Shown here piece by piece: positions 1-7,578 of a DNA stretch of 26,657 nucleotides (position 1 is the stretch's first letter; each line of letters begins with the position of its first letter). Under the pieces are notes generated by a model. The model searched no databases and was not told the DNA's origin. It saw nothing but the letters and a program-made list of their open reading frames with translations. The translations under genes and the position numbers were made by a program. The stretch is from DYTO01 sp040757795. Lineage in GTDB: Archaea > Hadarchaeota > Hadarchaeia > Hadarchaeales > Hadarchaeaceae. The stretch spans positions 1 to 26,657 of the forward strand of contig JBFLWG010000011.1 of the NCBI GenBank assembly GCA_040757795.1, in the 5' to 3' direction.

Positions 1-55
1 ACTTTTGTAAGAGATTACCGCGATTATTGGGATATTGAAATCCAAAGGTGAGTAG

Positions 56-682
56 ATGAAGCTTAAAAAAATAACTTGGTTTGTGTTAGGAACAATCGTC
101 ATATTTGGTGTTATTGTGGGTTATGTCTTTACTAGACAGTCGGCGGATTCTGTTGTTGATTACGCGTACCTGACTTTTTCAGCAAAAGTACTTGATGGCA
201 TGGCTGGGGCTGGAGAGAACTATACAAATGAAAACGTGATAATAACATTTAGTACGGGGTGGTCGGCTCTTGGATATGTCGGGCACCCTGAAAACGGCTT
301 GGCAATAAGTTTGAGCAAATCGGGGTGGGGCCCATTTGTCCCCAGTGTTAAAGGGCATGAAAACTATGAAAATGGATACGTTGAAGAAAATGGTTACTGG
401 ACTGTTTCAACAGCGCAAAATGCATACATTAGGTGGTCTTTGAATGTTCAAGTTACTCAGTTTGGCAGGCTTGAGTATCCAGGAACTGGCAATCTGTATT
501 TGTGGGCTGACACGAACGCCAATGAAGTGGATGGTTACGGGATGTCAAGTAAGCCGCCGATGTTACTCTGGGATGCAGGAGATAACTTAAGAATTCGTGC
601 ATGGAGCGAGGGATTTGAATTGACGGGATCGGCGAATGTTGGCGGAGGCGTAACGATATTGCTAAACAGTGAAAATCGATAA
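56..682 (+). CDS. Membrane-anchored hypothetical protein
   Basis: I do not recognise this 208-residue protein. It begins with a short basic n-region (MKLKK) followed by a hydrophobic segment at about residues 7-26, so it is probably a signal anchor with the rest outside the cell. The exported part is rich in Gly, Trp, Tyr and Asn and looks like a beta-sandwich surface domain. There are no cysteines and no catalytic motif that I can name. The start is supported by GGTGAG three bases before the ATG. The gene is noticeably more AT-rich than the ribosomal genes that follow, which suggests a different history or weaker selection. It lies directly upstream of a decayed surface-protein fragment on the same strand. 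Confidence 0.7.
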   Translation: MKLKKITWFVLGTIVIFGVIVGYVFTRQSADSVVDYAYLTFSAKVLDGMAGAGENYTNENVIITFSTGWSALGYVGHPENGLAISLSKSGWGPFVPSVKGHENYENGYVEENGYWTVSTAQNAYIRWSLNVQVTQFGRLEYPGTGNLYLWADTNANEVDGYGMSSKPPMLLWDAGDNLRIRAWSEGFELTGSANVGGGVTILLNSENR

Positions 683-696
683 TGGCCGTTGCGTAA

Positions 697-897
697 GTGA
701 AAAACATGAAAATCTTAATTTCAAAAACATGGCGGGCAGCGTTCCATATTATATACGGCGTGGAGAACGTGGAGCTCTGGCACAGGCACTCGATTGACAA
801 CCTGACATGGGGCAACTGGGCGCTCTTCGGGACGGACAACGACGGCTTTTACCAGTTATACTCAGTGATGGCGGACGCGGTGGGGAACCGCAAGTAG
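697..897 (+). pseudogene. Fragment of Ig-like/PKD-like surface protein domain
   Basis: This is a 66-codon open frame starting at a GTG, with no good ribosome binding site. From about residue 21 it reads GVENVELWHRHSIDN, then TWGNWALFGTDN, then DGFYQLYSVMADAVGN. These are the first and last strands of the repeat common in archaeal and bacterial surface proteins (V-x-LYYRYS-DN...WxxFGTD...GYYxFYSxAxDxAGN). The 10-15 residue stretch normally found between GTD and DGYY is missing, and no signal peptide or neighbouring repeats remain. I infer a remnant of a larger cell-surface gene rather than a working protein. It could instead be a tiny unrelated ORF, but the two matching half-motifs in the right order argue against that. 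Confidence 0.45.
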
Positions 898-907
898 AAT
901 ACTTTAC

Positions 908-920
908 AAGCGTTTTTTCT
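908..920 (+). terminator. Possible T-run terminator
   Basis: A run of six T (913-918) follows the + strand fragment in the 21-nt gap before the convergent secY stop. Archaeal RNA polymerase often stops at oligo-T tracts, so this could end + strand transcription before it enters the ribosomal operon antisense. No stable hairpin is evident. Confidence 0.3.
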
Positions 921-2253
921 ATTCGCCCATAATCCTCCTGACCGCTGGGAACATCTCAGCCACCTGCTCCCTCGCCATCTGCTCATATAATCCATGCACT
1001 ATCCCCACCGTCAGAAGTATCCCCGTCCCGCTGCCAAGGGCCCCCAAGATGTCAGCCCCCGCCGACAGCAGGGCGACGAACGCCCCGCCCGCCACGGCCG
1101 CCGGCATTATGTAGCGGCCGAGCGTCTGCTCCATCACCCGGGGGTCGCGCCTGTGCCCCGGTATGAACATCCCGGAGTCTTCAAGCTGCTTTGCGACGTC
1201 TCTCGGCCCCATCCCAGTCATGTGTACCCAGAGGTAGGCAAAGCCCACCGCGAGACCGAGAAGCACCATCGTGTAAATCCCAGCCCTGAACGGGTCCGCA
1301 GCGAAGTCCGCAAGCCCGTTGGGAGGTGTTGTGTAATGCACCAGCCACCCTGTTCCCGTGACGGCGGAGATTATCCTCAAGTTTGCGAAAACCGTCATGG
1401 CCAGAATAACAGGTATGTTCGAGGTGTACATGAATTTGATCGGGTACTTCCCCCTCACCCCTCCGAATTTTCCGTAAGCGAGCGGGATCTCTATGCTCAC
1501 GCTCTCGGCCCACACAACTATCAGGAAGACCAGGAACGTCGCGACCAGCCCCATCATGTTGGCGGCCCTCGGGGCGAAGAACGCGTCCAAAAAGCTCTCC
1601 CCGGCCATCACATCTCTCGCGAACGTCGGCACCACCCCGAAGGCTGGGTTGAGTGCCTGCCAAATTACAGTCATGGCCACGCCGCCGGCAATGAAAAGGC
1701 TGACCCCGCTCCCAAACCCGTATTTTGAGACTATCTCATCAAGATAAATCACTATGATGCTGCCCAAGGCAAGCTGGAAGAGGATGAACAGCCCTGGCCC
1801 GGTGTCCAGAAAAACCCCGTATCGGCCCGCAAGCACGAGCATGCTTCCTTCGAATATCCCCATAACTATCGCCAGAAGCTTCTGCGCCCCTGTGAAGACC
1901 GCGCGGTCGTCCGGGTCGGAAAGATTTAGTCCGATTATCTTGCTCCCCACAAGCAGCTGGAGTATGATGCCAGCCGTGACTATCGGCCCGATCCCGAGCT
2001 CCATCAGGGTGCCCGTCTGGCTTGCGAAGACGTACTTGAGCTGCCCCAGGAGTTCCCCGACATTGGTGCCCCTTGGTATGCCGTAAAGTGGGATCTGGGA
2101 CATTATGAAAAAGAGGAGGAGCGCCAGCCCCGTCCAAAGGAACTTTTCCTTGAAAGAGATGTGCCTTTTTGGCACGGCTACTTCCGGCAGCTTCTTCACG
2201 ACAGGCTCCAAAATGTAAATTCGCGACCGGGGCTTGGACGTCTCATCCACCAT
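919..2253 (-). CDS. secY: Preprotein translocase subunit SecY
   Basis: SecY is the pore-forming subunit of the Sec61/SecYEG channel in the cytoplasmic membrane. The 444-residue protein has about ten hydrophobic segments. It begins with MVDETSKPRS, a cytoplasmic basic stretch (KEKFLWTGLA), and a plug-region IPLYGIPRG. The Archaea/Eukarya-like TM2 region reads MELGIGPIVTAGIILQLL, and the loop PFRAGIYTMVLLG is also present. I start at the ATG at 2253, preceded by GGGTGAGG and 4 nt from the L15 stop; an upstream in-frame extension lies inside the L15 gene and is a shadow. It is the last gene of the large operon. The adk, cmk, L14e and L34e genes that follow secY in many archaea are absent here. 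Confidence 0.97.
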   Translation of the reverse strand: MVDETSKPRSRIYILEPVVKKLPEVAVPKRHISFKEKFLWTGLALLLFFIMSQIPLYGIPRGTNVGELLGQLKYVFASQTGTLMELGIGPIVTAGIILQLLVGSKIIGLNLSDPDDRAVFTGAQKLLAIVMGIFEGSMLVLAGRYGVFLDTGPGLFILFQLALGSIIVIYLDEIVSKYGFGSGVSLFIAGGVAMTVIWQALNPAFGVVPTFARDVMAGESFLDAFFAPRAANMMGLVATFLVFLIVVWAESVSIEIPLAYGKFGGVRGKYPIKFMYTSNIPVILAMTVFANLRIISAVTGTGWLVHYTTPPNGLADFAADPFRAGIYTMVLLGLAVGFAYLWVHMTGMGPRDVAKQLEDSGMFIPGHRRDPRVMEQTLGRYIMPAAVAGGAFVALLSAGADILGALGSGTGILLTVGIVHGLYEQMAREQVAEMFPAVRRIMGE

Positions 2254-2257
2254 AGCC

Positions 2258-2692
2258 TCACCCGGCCAGGGCGCCGCCGCCGGCTTCCTCCAGCTTCCTT
2301 TTGGCTGATTCTGAGAAAACTTTGGCCGCGACCTGTATGGGGCGGGTAACCCTCCCTCCCCCCAAGACCTTCTCAACACCTAGCTTCGAGGCGTCGACAG
2401 TTATTTTTTCTCCCTCCTGCCTTGCCACGCCGCTCTTCAGAAGCGCGTCCATGCATTCGTCAATGTCCCCTACATTGATGGTCGTGGGCCTTTTCTTGAT
2501 CTCAGGCGGCATCGTGAAGCCGTGCTTCCCGAAATAGTCCGGCATGTATCGAAGGATGTAGCTCCACTTGTGCTTGTGGCCGCCGCTCATCCCTGTGCCG
2601 CCCCTCTCCCCGCTGCCCCTCCCCCTTTTGGAGCAGCCCTTCCCGTAAGTGCGCCTTCCGCGCTGCCGTTTGACCTTCTTTTCTTTCCTCAC
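2258..2692 (-). CDS. rpl15: 50S ribosomal protein L15 (uL15)
   Basis: Large-subunit protein that bridges domains of 23S rRNA late in assembly. The N-terminus is the usual basic, Gly-rich tail (KVKRQRGRRTYGKG, GSGERGGTGMSGGHKHKW), followed by PDYFGKHGF, the archaeal signature, and TINVGDIDECMDALL. There is no in-frame ATG at the expected N-terminus. Two GTG codons (2698 and 2692) are candidates. The GGTGG at 2706-2702 is well spaced for 2692, giving MRKEKKVKR, but 2698 (MVVRKEKK) is also possible. The gene sits just after the L30 stop and 4 nt before secY. Confidence 0.93.
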   Translation of the reverse strand: MRKEKKVKRQRGRRTYGKGCSKRGRGSGERGGTGMSGGHKHKWSYILRYMPDYFGKHGFTMPPEIKKRPTTINVGDIDECMDALLKSGVARQEGEKITVDASKLGVEKVLGGGRVTRPIQVAAKVFSESAKRKLEEAGGGALAG

Positions 2693-2706
2693 AACCACAG
2701 GACCAC

Positions 2707-3174
2707 CTAAGACATCCTCATTATCAGATCGTTTATCTTCTCGCCCCTGTAGCCAAGGTCGCCGAAATCCTTGAATGGCCTCTTCGTGGACTTGAACCCC
2801 TTGCGAGGCGGGTGCAGCCTGAAGACCTTCTTCAGACCAGGGAGTGAGGACACCGCCGCCTTCCCCGAGCCGATTGCGTCCGCCAACTCCTTTATAGATT
2901 GAAAAGAGCTTTTGCTTTTGACCTCGTCGTCGGTGAGGCGCTTGTCGCCGCTGAGCCTGCCCCATCTCTTGAGCAGGTGCTCTATGGTTTGCGGAGTCGC
3001 TTCGCCCCAGGTTATGTAATCTTTGGATTTTTGGAGCATCCCGAGAATGGGATCTGTGTCGTCAACCAATATGCAGTGGTTGGCCCTTGTCAATCCGAGG
3101 ATTTTCATGGTGTCCCCGACGTCCTGGTTAGCGTTTATCCCGCTCCTTAACCTGATGACCGCAAGCTTAGCCAC
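2707..3174 (-). CDS. rpl30: 50S ribosomal protein L30 (uL30)
   Basis: Large-subunit protein of the archaeal long type (155 residues), with the ferredoxin-like L30 core at the N-terminus (LAVIRLRSGINANQDV, then DTMKILGLTRANHC and VDDTDPILGML) and a C-terminal helical extension ending in FRLHPPRKGFK and RPFKDFGDLGYRG. It starts with GTG. A GGAGG inside the end of S5 lies 8 nt upstream of that GTG, which decides the start, so the gene overlaps S5 by 8 nt. It is probably translationally coupled to S5. Confidence 0.95.
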   Translation of the reverse strand: MAKLAVIRLRSGINANQDVGDTMKILGLTRANHCILVDDTDPILGMLQKSKDYITWGEATPQTIEHLLKRWGRLSGDKRLTDDEVKSKSSFQSIKELADAIGSGKAAVSSLPGLKKVFRLHPPRKGFKSTKRPFKDFGDLGYRGEKINDLIMRMS

Positions 3175-3844
3175 CCTGCTCGCCTCCTTCCGCCCTTGCC
3201 ACTTTTTCTTGCTGGCCCATCTTTGTCGTCTGCTTCAAGGCGTTCAGGGTCGCCAGAGCGAAGTTGAGAGTCGTGCGGGTCTCGCCTTCCGTGGCCGTCC
3301 AAGCGTCCCTGATTCCGGCCATCCTCATCACCTTCCTTGGGATTTCTGCCGCAGCTATCCCGAGGCCCCTGGGCGCAGGCTTTATGGCGACCGTGACGCT
3401 GCCGCTCTTTCCCTCCACCTCAAGTGGCACCGAATGGGTTCTCCCACATCCGCACTCCCAGCTGCCGCAGCCCCTCATCACTTCCACGATGTTCATCTTG
3501 GCGGCGTTCATTGTTTTTCTGATGGCGGGCCCTATCGCCTGGGCGCTCTCGCTACCCACACCCACGACCCCGTCCAAGTTGCCAACCACTCCGACTATCT
3601 GGTACTTCACACGCCTCCCCGACTTGTGCATCCTCTGCACAAGCTTGATCCCGAGGATTTCCTCTTCCATGTTGGGCACAAGAGCTTCTACAATTCCTGA
3701 CTCCATTATCGGCTTCCCAGTCCTGAAGACTTCGGAGATTTTGGTCATCTTGCCTTCCTTAACGGCCCGCCCCAGACCTGTCCGCGGCTGCCACAGATTC
3801 ACGTCAAACTTATCGATTTCCCTCTTCCTTCTCATCCTTCTCAT
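3167..3844 (-). CDS. rps5: 30S ribosomal protein S5 (uS5)
   Basis: Small-subunit protein at the mRNA entry tunnel, important for decoding accuracy. The double-stranded RNA binding domain covers EEEILGIKLVQRMHKSGRR and VVGVVGNLDGVVGVG. The C-terminal domain carries APRGLGIAAAEIPRKVMRMAG and DAWTATEGETRTTLNF. The sequence VMRGCGSWECGCGRTHSVP is the archaeal/eukaryotic insertion with a Cys cluster. I place the start at the ATG at 3844, one base after the L18 stop, with GGTGG upstream; a GTG 12 nt further up would add MAGN. A charged Gly/Glu tail ends the protein and overlaps L30. Confidence 0.96.
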   Translation of the reverse strand: MRRMRRKREIDKFDVNLWQPRTGLGRAVKEGKMTKISEVFRTGKPIMESGIVEALVPNMEEEILGIKLVQRMHKSGRRVKYQIVGVVGNLDGVVGVGSESAQAIGPAIRKTMNAAKMNIVEVMRGCGSWECGCGRTHSVPLEVEGKSGSVTVAIKPAPRGLGIAAAEIPRKVMRMAGIRDAWTATEGETRTTLNFALATLNALKQTTKMGQQEKVARAEGGEQGG

Positions 3845-3845
3845 G

Positions 3846-4442
3846 TTACCCGCCACCCTGTATTGATTGTTTCACCCCATCAAAATGTTCCTGAAGCTGC
3901 TCAGGGGGGAGACCGCGTGAGATGTACTTGGAAAACCTGGCTTGGTAGGCGTCAGGAGAGCTCTGCTTCAACCCGCCCGCGTAGTCCGCTATGTGCTTGC
4001 CTCTTATCCTGCCTTCGTCCGGAAGAACCGACTCATCATGGGGGACCTTCAGCCCAGCGTCAAGCGCCCCTTTGAGCACGGCAAAAATCTTGGAGCCCTT
4101 CACGGGGTTGTAATTGCCTATGTCCAACACGCTCTCCTTCACGCCAGCCTTCAGGGCCCGGACGCCGCATAGCAGCCCCACCAGGTATGCGGATGAGACG
4201 TTCGATGTTCCTCCTTTCCACCCGAACTTTTCAAGGTCCCTCGAGTGCGAGGACACGATGACCATGTCCCCAACAGAAGATGTTTTCGAGACCTGCGCCA
4301 TAACATTGTTGAGCGATATCCGCACGACTAGAATGGACTTCCCGGACTTCAGCAGCTTCAACCTCTGTCCGTAATCAGTCCGGCCTTCACGCCTCCTCCT
4401 GAATACCACCCTGTATCTCGGTCCGACCCTTTTCATGTTCAT
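3846..4442 (-). CDS. rpl18: 50S ribosomal protein L18 (uL18, 5S rRNA binding)
   Basis: L18 binds 5S rRNA together with L5 and carries it into the central protuberance. The 198-residue length is typical of the archaeal/eukaryotic form. Visible signatures are GPRYRVVFRRRREGRTDYGQRL at the N-terminus (first half conserved), SAYLVGLLCGVRALKAGV, LDIGNYNPVKGSKIFAVLKG and DEGRIRGKHIADYA. The ATG at 4442 overlaps the L19e TGA (ATGA), so translation is probably coupled; a second ATG two codons in (4436) is possible. A C-terminal PPEQLQEHFDG extension matches the archaeal family. Confidence 0.96.
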   Translation of the reverse strand: MNMKRVGPRYRVVFRRRREGRTDYGQRLKLLKSGKSILVVRISLNNVMAQVSKTSSVGDMVIVSSHSRDLEKFGWKGGTSNVSSAYLVGLLCGVRALKAGVKESVLDIGNYNPVKGSKIFAVLKGALDAGLKVPHDESVLPDEGRIRGKHIADYAGGLKQSSPDAYQARFSKYISRGLPPEQLQEHFDGVKQSIQGGG

Positions 4443-4888
4443 CCCTTGACTACCCCTCGCTCCTTCAAGTAAACTTCAAGGTGCCCCCTGCTTTTGAACA
4501 TCCCCCCCTTGGCCATGACGTACAATTTCCTGTACTCCTTCGGCCCTATTGCCCCCTGTTTTTTCAGTTCGGCAAGCCTTTTCCTGACAGGCCTGATCGT
4601 CTGGATCCATCTGTCCTTCCTCGGGAACCTCGCGTATTTTGACCCTCTCCTGCTGCCGTGCCCCTTTCGCTTCCCGGCCTTTCGCTTGGCGGCCCGCTCT
4701 CTGGCCCGCCCCCTGCTCGTTCCCCTTTCCGGCCTGGCCTTTATCGCCCCTGAGCCCACGAGGGACCTGATGTCCTCTCGGGTGATGGCTGCCGAAACGT
4801 CTTCGCCTCTGGCCGGGTCTATCCATACTCTGTTGACGCCGACCTTCAGGATCTCAGACGCCAGTCTTCTCTTTTTGTTCAGCTTCAT
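4439..4888 (-). CDS. rpl19e: 50S ribosomal protein L19e (eL19)
   Basis: An Archaea/Eukarya-specific large-subunit protein of 149 residues, made of a compact N-terminal helical domain (LNKKRRLASEILKVGVNRVW) and long basic helices (KRKAGKRKGHGSRRGSKYAR, RWIQTIRPVRKRLAELKK). The ATG at 4888 is preceded by GGTGGT, 5 nt away. Its first 35 nt lie inside the end of L32e in another frame, an unusually long overlap for this operon. Confidence 0.96.
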   Translation of the reverse strand: MKLNKKRRLASEILKVGVNRVWIDPARGEDVSAAITREDIRSLVGSGAIKARPERGTSRGRARERAAKRKAGKRKGHGSRRGSKYARFPRKDRWIQTIRPVRKRLAELKKQGAIGPKEYRKLYVMAKGGMFKSRGHLEVYLKERGVVKG

Positions 4889-5231
4889 GTTTTACCACCG
4901 GGTTCAACACCCTGACCTTGAGCTCTTTGGCCTTGATGATTATTGTTTCGCGCGTTCTCGCTCCAACGCCCGAAGCTATTCTTGCGGCTTCCTTCTGGGG
5001 GTTCACCTTCTCCAGCTCCTTCTGGTTGTGAACCAGAACTTCGGAAAAGCCTGATGGGTGCAGGCCGCGAGAGGATGCAGGAGAACCGTAACCGATTGAG
5101 ACAAACGCCCCCTTCCCCTTCATCCTGAGCCTCGTCCTGCTCTCTCTCCCATGGGGCTTCCTCCACTTCTCCCCCAGCCGCTCTGGCCCGAACCATCCCT
5201 CACGCCTGAAATTTGGTTTTTTTCTCATCAT
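4854..5231 (-). CDS. rpl32e: 50S ribosomal protein L32e (eL32)
   Basis: An Archaea/Eukarya-specific large-subunit protein of about 125 residues. Conserved stretches include KPNFRREGWF, EKWRKPHGRESRTRLRMKGK, then SIGYGSPASSRGLHPSGF and RIASGVGARTR. The start is the ATG at 5231, overlapping the L6 TGA as ATGA; the ATG at 5228 is an alternative, and a longer reading into L6 is not needed. The last dozen codons (KHEAEQKEKTGV) extend over the start of L19e in a different frame. Confidence 0.96.
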   Translation of the reverse strand: MMRKKPNFRREGWFGPERLGEKWRKPHGRESRTRLRMKGKGAFVSIGYGSPASSRGLHPSGFSEVLVHNQKELEKVNPQKEAARIASGVGARTRETIIIKAKELKVRVLNPVVKHEAEQKEKTGV

Positions 5232-5767
5232 GTCACTTCCATTATATAGCATCCGTCCTGGAATACCCTCCTGTCCTTTCCAGTTACCCTGGTCGCCCGC
5301 TCTATGTTGACCGCAGTCTGTCCAGCCTCTTCCTTGTCCGCGCCCTTTACAAGTACCTCGTCCCCGTTGACCTCGACCTTGACATCGCCAACAATATCAG
5401 CGGACCGCGGGTTCCTTTCCCCGATAAAATTCTGGATGAGCACCTTCTTGCCATCAACCTTCACAGTTATCGGGAAATGTGAGTAAACCACCTTGAGCTT
5501 GTATGTGAACCCATCCCTTGCCCCCTTGAACATGTTTTTCAGGTGAGCAATTATCGTGCCGACCGCGGCCTTCGATGCCTTGTTTGTAGAGTCGGCCTCC
5601 ACAACAACCTTGCCCTCATCGAGCCAGATTTTTACCCCGCTGAACCTGAAGGTCCTGGAGACCTTGCCCCTAGCCCCGCTGACCTCGACCGAGCGCCCGC
5701 TGGCCTGGACCTGCAGCCCTTCCGGGATGTTTATTGCGTTTTTTACGCCGATGGCCATCGTATTCAC
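5228..5767 (-). CDS. rpl6: 50S ribosomal protein L6 (uL6)
   Basis: Large-subunit protein near the sarcin-ricin loop and GTPase-factor site. It has two L6-type repeats; the second contains HFPITVKVDGKKVLIQNF, then GERNPRSADIVGDVKVEVNG, which is the archaeal signature. Two starts are plausible. A GTG at 5767 has GAGGT 8 nt upstream; an ATG at 5758 (MAIGVKNAIN) has AGGCGG about 10 nt upstream. The longer form adds only MNT. The gene follows S8 after about 40 nt and its TGA overlaps the L32e start. Confidence 0.95.
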   Translation of the reverse strand: MNTMAIGVKNAINIPEGLQVQASGRSVEVSGARGKVSRTFRFSGVKIWLDEGKVVVEADSTNKASKAAVGTIIAHLKNMFKGARDGFTYKLKVVYSHFPITVKVDGKKVLIQNFIGERNPRSADIVGDVKVEVNGDEVLVKGADKEEAGQTAVNIERATRVTGKDRRVFQDGCYIMEVT

Positions 5768-5807
5768 GCCGCCTAACCTCGGTTTTTTCTCTTAAAACAG
5801 TTCCGCG

Positions 5808-6191
5808 TCAGTAGACATGGGCGAGTAGCCTCCCGCCCAGCCCCTGTTCAGCGGCCCTCCTGTGCGTCATCACTCCCTTCGGAGTGGATACTATCAAAAT
5901 CCCGATCCCCGCCGCCGGCAGGTATCTCTTCTCCCACTTTTCGTAATCTTTTATTCCAACAGAGTGGCGCGGCTTTATCGCCCCGCATGAGTTGACCTTC
6001 CCGTTAAGAAGGACCTTGAAGGCCCGCCCATCTTCCACCTTCTCGAACCCCTTCACCATCCCCTCGTCCGCCATTATCTGGAGGGCTTCGGAGACAAGCC
6101 TGGACGCGGGGGCCACTTTAACTTCTTTTTTCCTGGCCCTTTCAGCATTCTGGATTTTTGACATTGCGTTCGCGAGTGGATCCAACAACAT
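5808..6191 (-). CDS. rps8: 30S ribosomal protein S8 (uS8)
   Basis: A primary 16S rRNA binding protein of the central domain, 127 residues. Family landmarks are LLDPLANAMSKIQNAERARK at the N-terminus, then KPRHSVGIKDYEKWEKRYLP and the C-terminal GIGILIVSTPKGVMTHRRA, which contains the STPKGV RNA-binding loop. The ATG follows GAGGG by 7 nt, and the gene lies 9 nt after the S14 stop. Confidence 0.97.
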   Translation of the reverse strand: MLLDPLANAMSKIQNAERARKKEVKVAPASRLVSEALQIMADEGMVKGFEKVEDGRAFKVLLNGKVNSCGAIKPRHSVGIKDYEKWEKRYLPAAGIGILIVSTPKGVMTHRRAAEQGLGGRLLAHVY

Positions 6192-6200
6192 TTTTTTCCC

Positions 6201-6347
6201 TCAGCTGTATTTTTTGAACCCTAACTTCGGCGCCAGCTCCCTGAAGCACTTCTTGCAGAGCTTCAGGCCGTGCTGCTGGTAAACATGGCCGTGCCTGCCA
6301 CAGTGCTGGCAGAAGTGTGCGCCCCTCCCGAATTTCTTTCTCACCAT
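6201..6347 (-). CDS. rps14: 30S ribosomal protein S14 (uS14), zinc-ribbon type
   Basis: A 48-residue small-subunit protein of the 3' head domain. It reads MVRKKFGRGAHF, then the zinc-binding pair CQHC (Cys13, Cys16) and, after GLKL, CKKC (Cys31, Cys34), ending FRELAPKLGFKKYS. The four cysteines form the zinc ribbon of archaeal S14. The ATG at 6347 overlaps the L5 TGA as ATGA and the gene lies between L5 and S8, its usual place. It is easily missed because of its length. Confidence 0.96.
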   Translation of the reverse strand: MVRKKFGRGAHFCQHCGRHGHVYQQHGLKLCKKCFRELAPKLGFKKYS

Positions 6348-6853
6348 CAGACCACCTGAACCCCGAACTTGTTTACCATGAAATCAATCGCCTCCTCCTT
6401 TGTAATAATGTGCCTCTTTGGGATGCGCTTGGGCTGCCGCCTCCTGATCTTCACCCGGTAGCCCGCCCTCGTAAGGTTGACGTCAACATCCATCCCAAAT
6501 ATTCCTATCTCAGGATCGTAAGTCACGCCGGGGATGTCTATGTGCTCCCTTATGCCGAAGGCAAAGTTTCCAGTCCTGTCAAATGAGCTTTCCTTCACCT
6601 TTTGCTCAACCCCTTCTAGGAGCCTCCTCAGAACCTCCTCTGCTTTGGCTCCCCTGAGAGTGATCTTGCATCCTATCGGGCTCCCTGCCTTCACGCCCCA
6701 CTCCCTCACGGCATCTTTTGCATAAGTTCTCTTTGGCGGCCGCCCGGAGACCTGTGTGAGGACCTTCTCGGCCTTCACAAGCTTGTCCCCGCCTTCGCCA
6801 ACGCCTATGTTCAAAACCACTTTTCCCACCTTTATCTCCCTCATGGGGTTCAT
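6347..6853 (-). CDS. rpl5: 50S ribosomal protein L5 (uL5)
   Basis: L5 binds 5S rRNA and contacts the P-site tRNA from the central protuberance. The 168-residue protein shows MREIKVGKVVLNIGVGEGGD, QVSGRPPKRTYAKDAVREWG, SPIGCKITLRG, then FGIREHIDIPGVTYDPEIGI (archaeal signature) and a basic RRRQPKRIPKRH near the C-terminus. The ATG at 6853 overlaps the S4e TGA; another ATG at codon 4 (6844) is possible. Confidence 0.97.
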   Translation of the reverse strand: MNPMREIKVGKVVLNIGVGEGGDKLVKAEKVLTQVSGRPPKRTYAKDAVREWGVKAGSPIGCKITLRGAKAEEVLRRLLEGVEQKVKESSFDRTGNFAFGIREHIDIPGVTYDPEIGIFGMDVDVNLTRAGYRVKIRRRQPKRIPKRHIITKEEAIDFMVNKFGVQVV

Positions 6854-7578
6854 GCCAGTCCGCCCCCGAGTTGTATCACAGGTTTTTCTTTTCCGACGAC
6901 GAAGATGTAGTGCTCCGGCGCCTGGAAGCTGTCCTGTCCTGACTTCAGGATTATGATGTTCGGCTGCGTCCCCGCTATCAGCTTTATCTCCTCGATCCGG
7001 CCGACCTTCCCTGTGTTTTCCCCGCCAGTCACAAGGGCAAGCATCCCCACTTCCATGGGCAAGCGTCCGGCCACGCCCGCGTCAGGAAGTTTCACCTGCG
7101 CAACGTCCCCCACCTTGAACTCCTTGAAATCCCCAACCATGGTCTTTCCATCATGGGACGCGAGCTGTATTTTTCCGCCTTTCACTATCCTTTTCCCGAC
7201 AACTTTGCAAAGCTTCACAGCGTCCTCTCCAGCCTCCTTGTTCAGAACAAGGCGGCCGCGATGGTCCAGCAAGACTCTGTGGGACTCGCCTGTGGCCTGC
7301 ACCTTGACCACGTCCATGAAACCTACCGGGAACTTGGGGTCCCGCCTGGCGACTCCGTCCACAAGGACATTGCCTCGCGAGACTATGTTGTCAGCTTCCC
7401 TAGCGTTGCGGGCAATCGAAAGGTACTCCCTCACGACCAGCCTCAACGGGATGGCCCGATCAATTGGGTGGGGTCCTGCGGAGGCTTTCGTCGTCCACTT
7501 GGTGGCTTTCCTAGATAATTTCACCGCCCTGGGCGCCGCGTAACGCTTGAGCTTTCTTCTCCCACCTTTTTTAGCCAA
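6850..7578 (-). CDS. rps4e: 30S ribosomal protein S4e (eS4)
   Basis: An Archaea/Eukarya-specific small-subunit protein. After an N-terminal KRYAAPRAVKLSRK it has ASAGPHPIDRAIPLRLVVRE, an S4-type RNA-binding domain (YLSIARNAREADNIVSRGNV), the S4e central domain, and a C-terminal KOW-like loop (MLALVTGGENTGKVGRIEEI). The family's N-terminus (MxxRGxRRHLKR) points to a TTG start at 7578, giving 242 residues. AGGGGG lies 7 nt upstream and no ATG or GTG fits. The TTG overlaps the L24 stop. An in-frame reading from 7623 enters L24 and is not supported. Confidence 0.94.
   Translation of the reverse strand: MAKKGGRRKLKRYAAPRAVKLSRKATKWTTKASAGPHPIDRAIPLRLVVREYLSIARNAREADNIVSRGNVLVDGVARRDPKFPVGFMDVVKVQATGESHRVLLDHRGRLVLNKEAGEDAVKLCKVVGKRIVKGGKIQLASHDGKTMVGDFKEFKVGDVAQVKLPDAGVAGRLPMEVGMLALVTGGENTGKVGRIEEIKLIAGTQPNIIILKSGQDSFQAPEHYIFVVGKEKPVIQLGGGLA

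Noticed and set aside
453..839. - strand open frame opposite the surface-protein stub
   Set aside because: It is antisense to the 56-682 gene and the Ig-like fragment, with no recognisable protein features.
994..1747. Long + strand open frames opposite secY
   Set aside because: They are antisense to conserved membrane segments of SecY, encode basic or low-complexity sequence and have no ribosome binding sites.
3846..3856. GTG start for S5 at 3856
   Set aside because: The ATG at 3844 follows the L18 stop by one base with a well-spaced GGTGG; the GTG would only add four residues inside L18. It remains a minor alternative.
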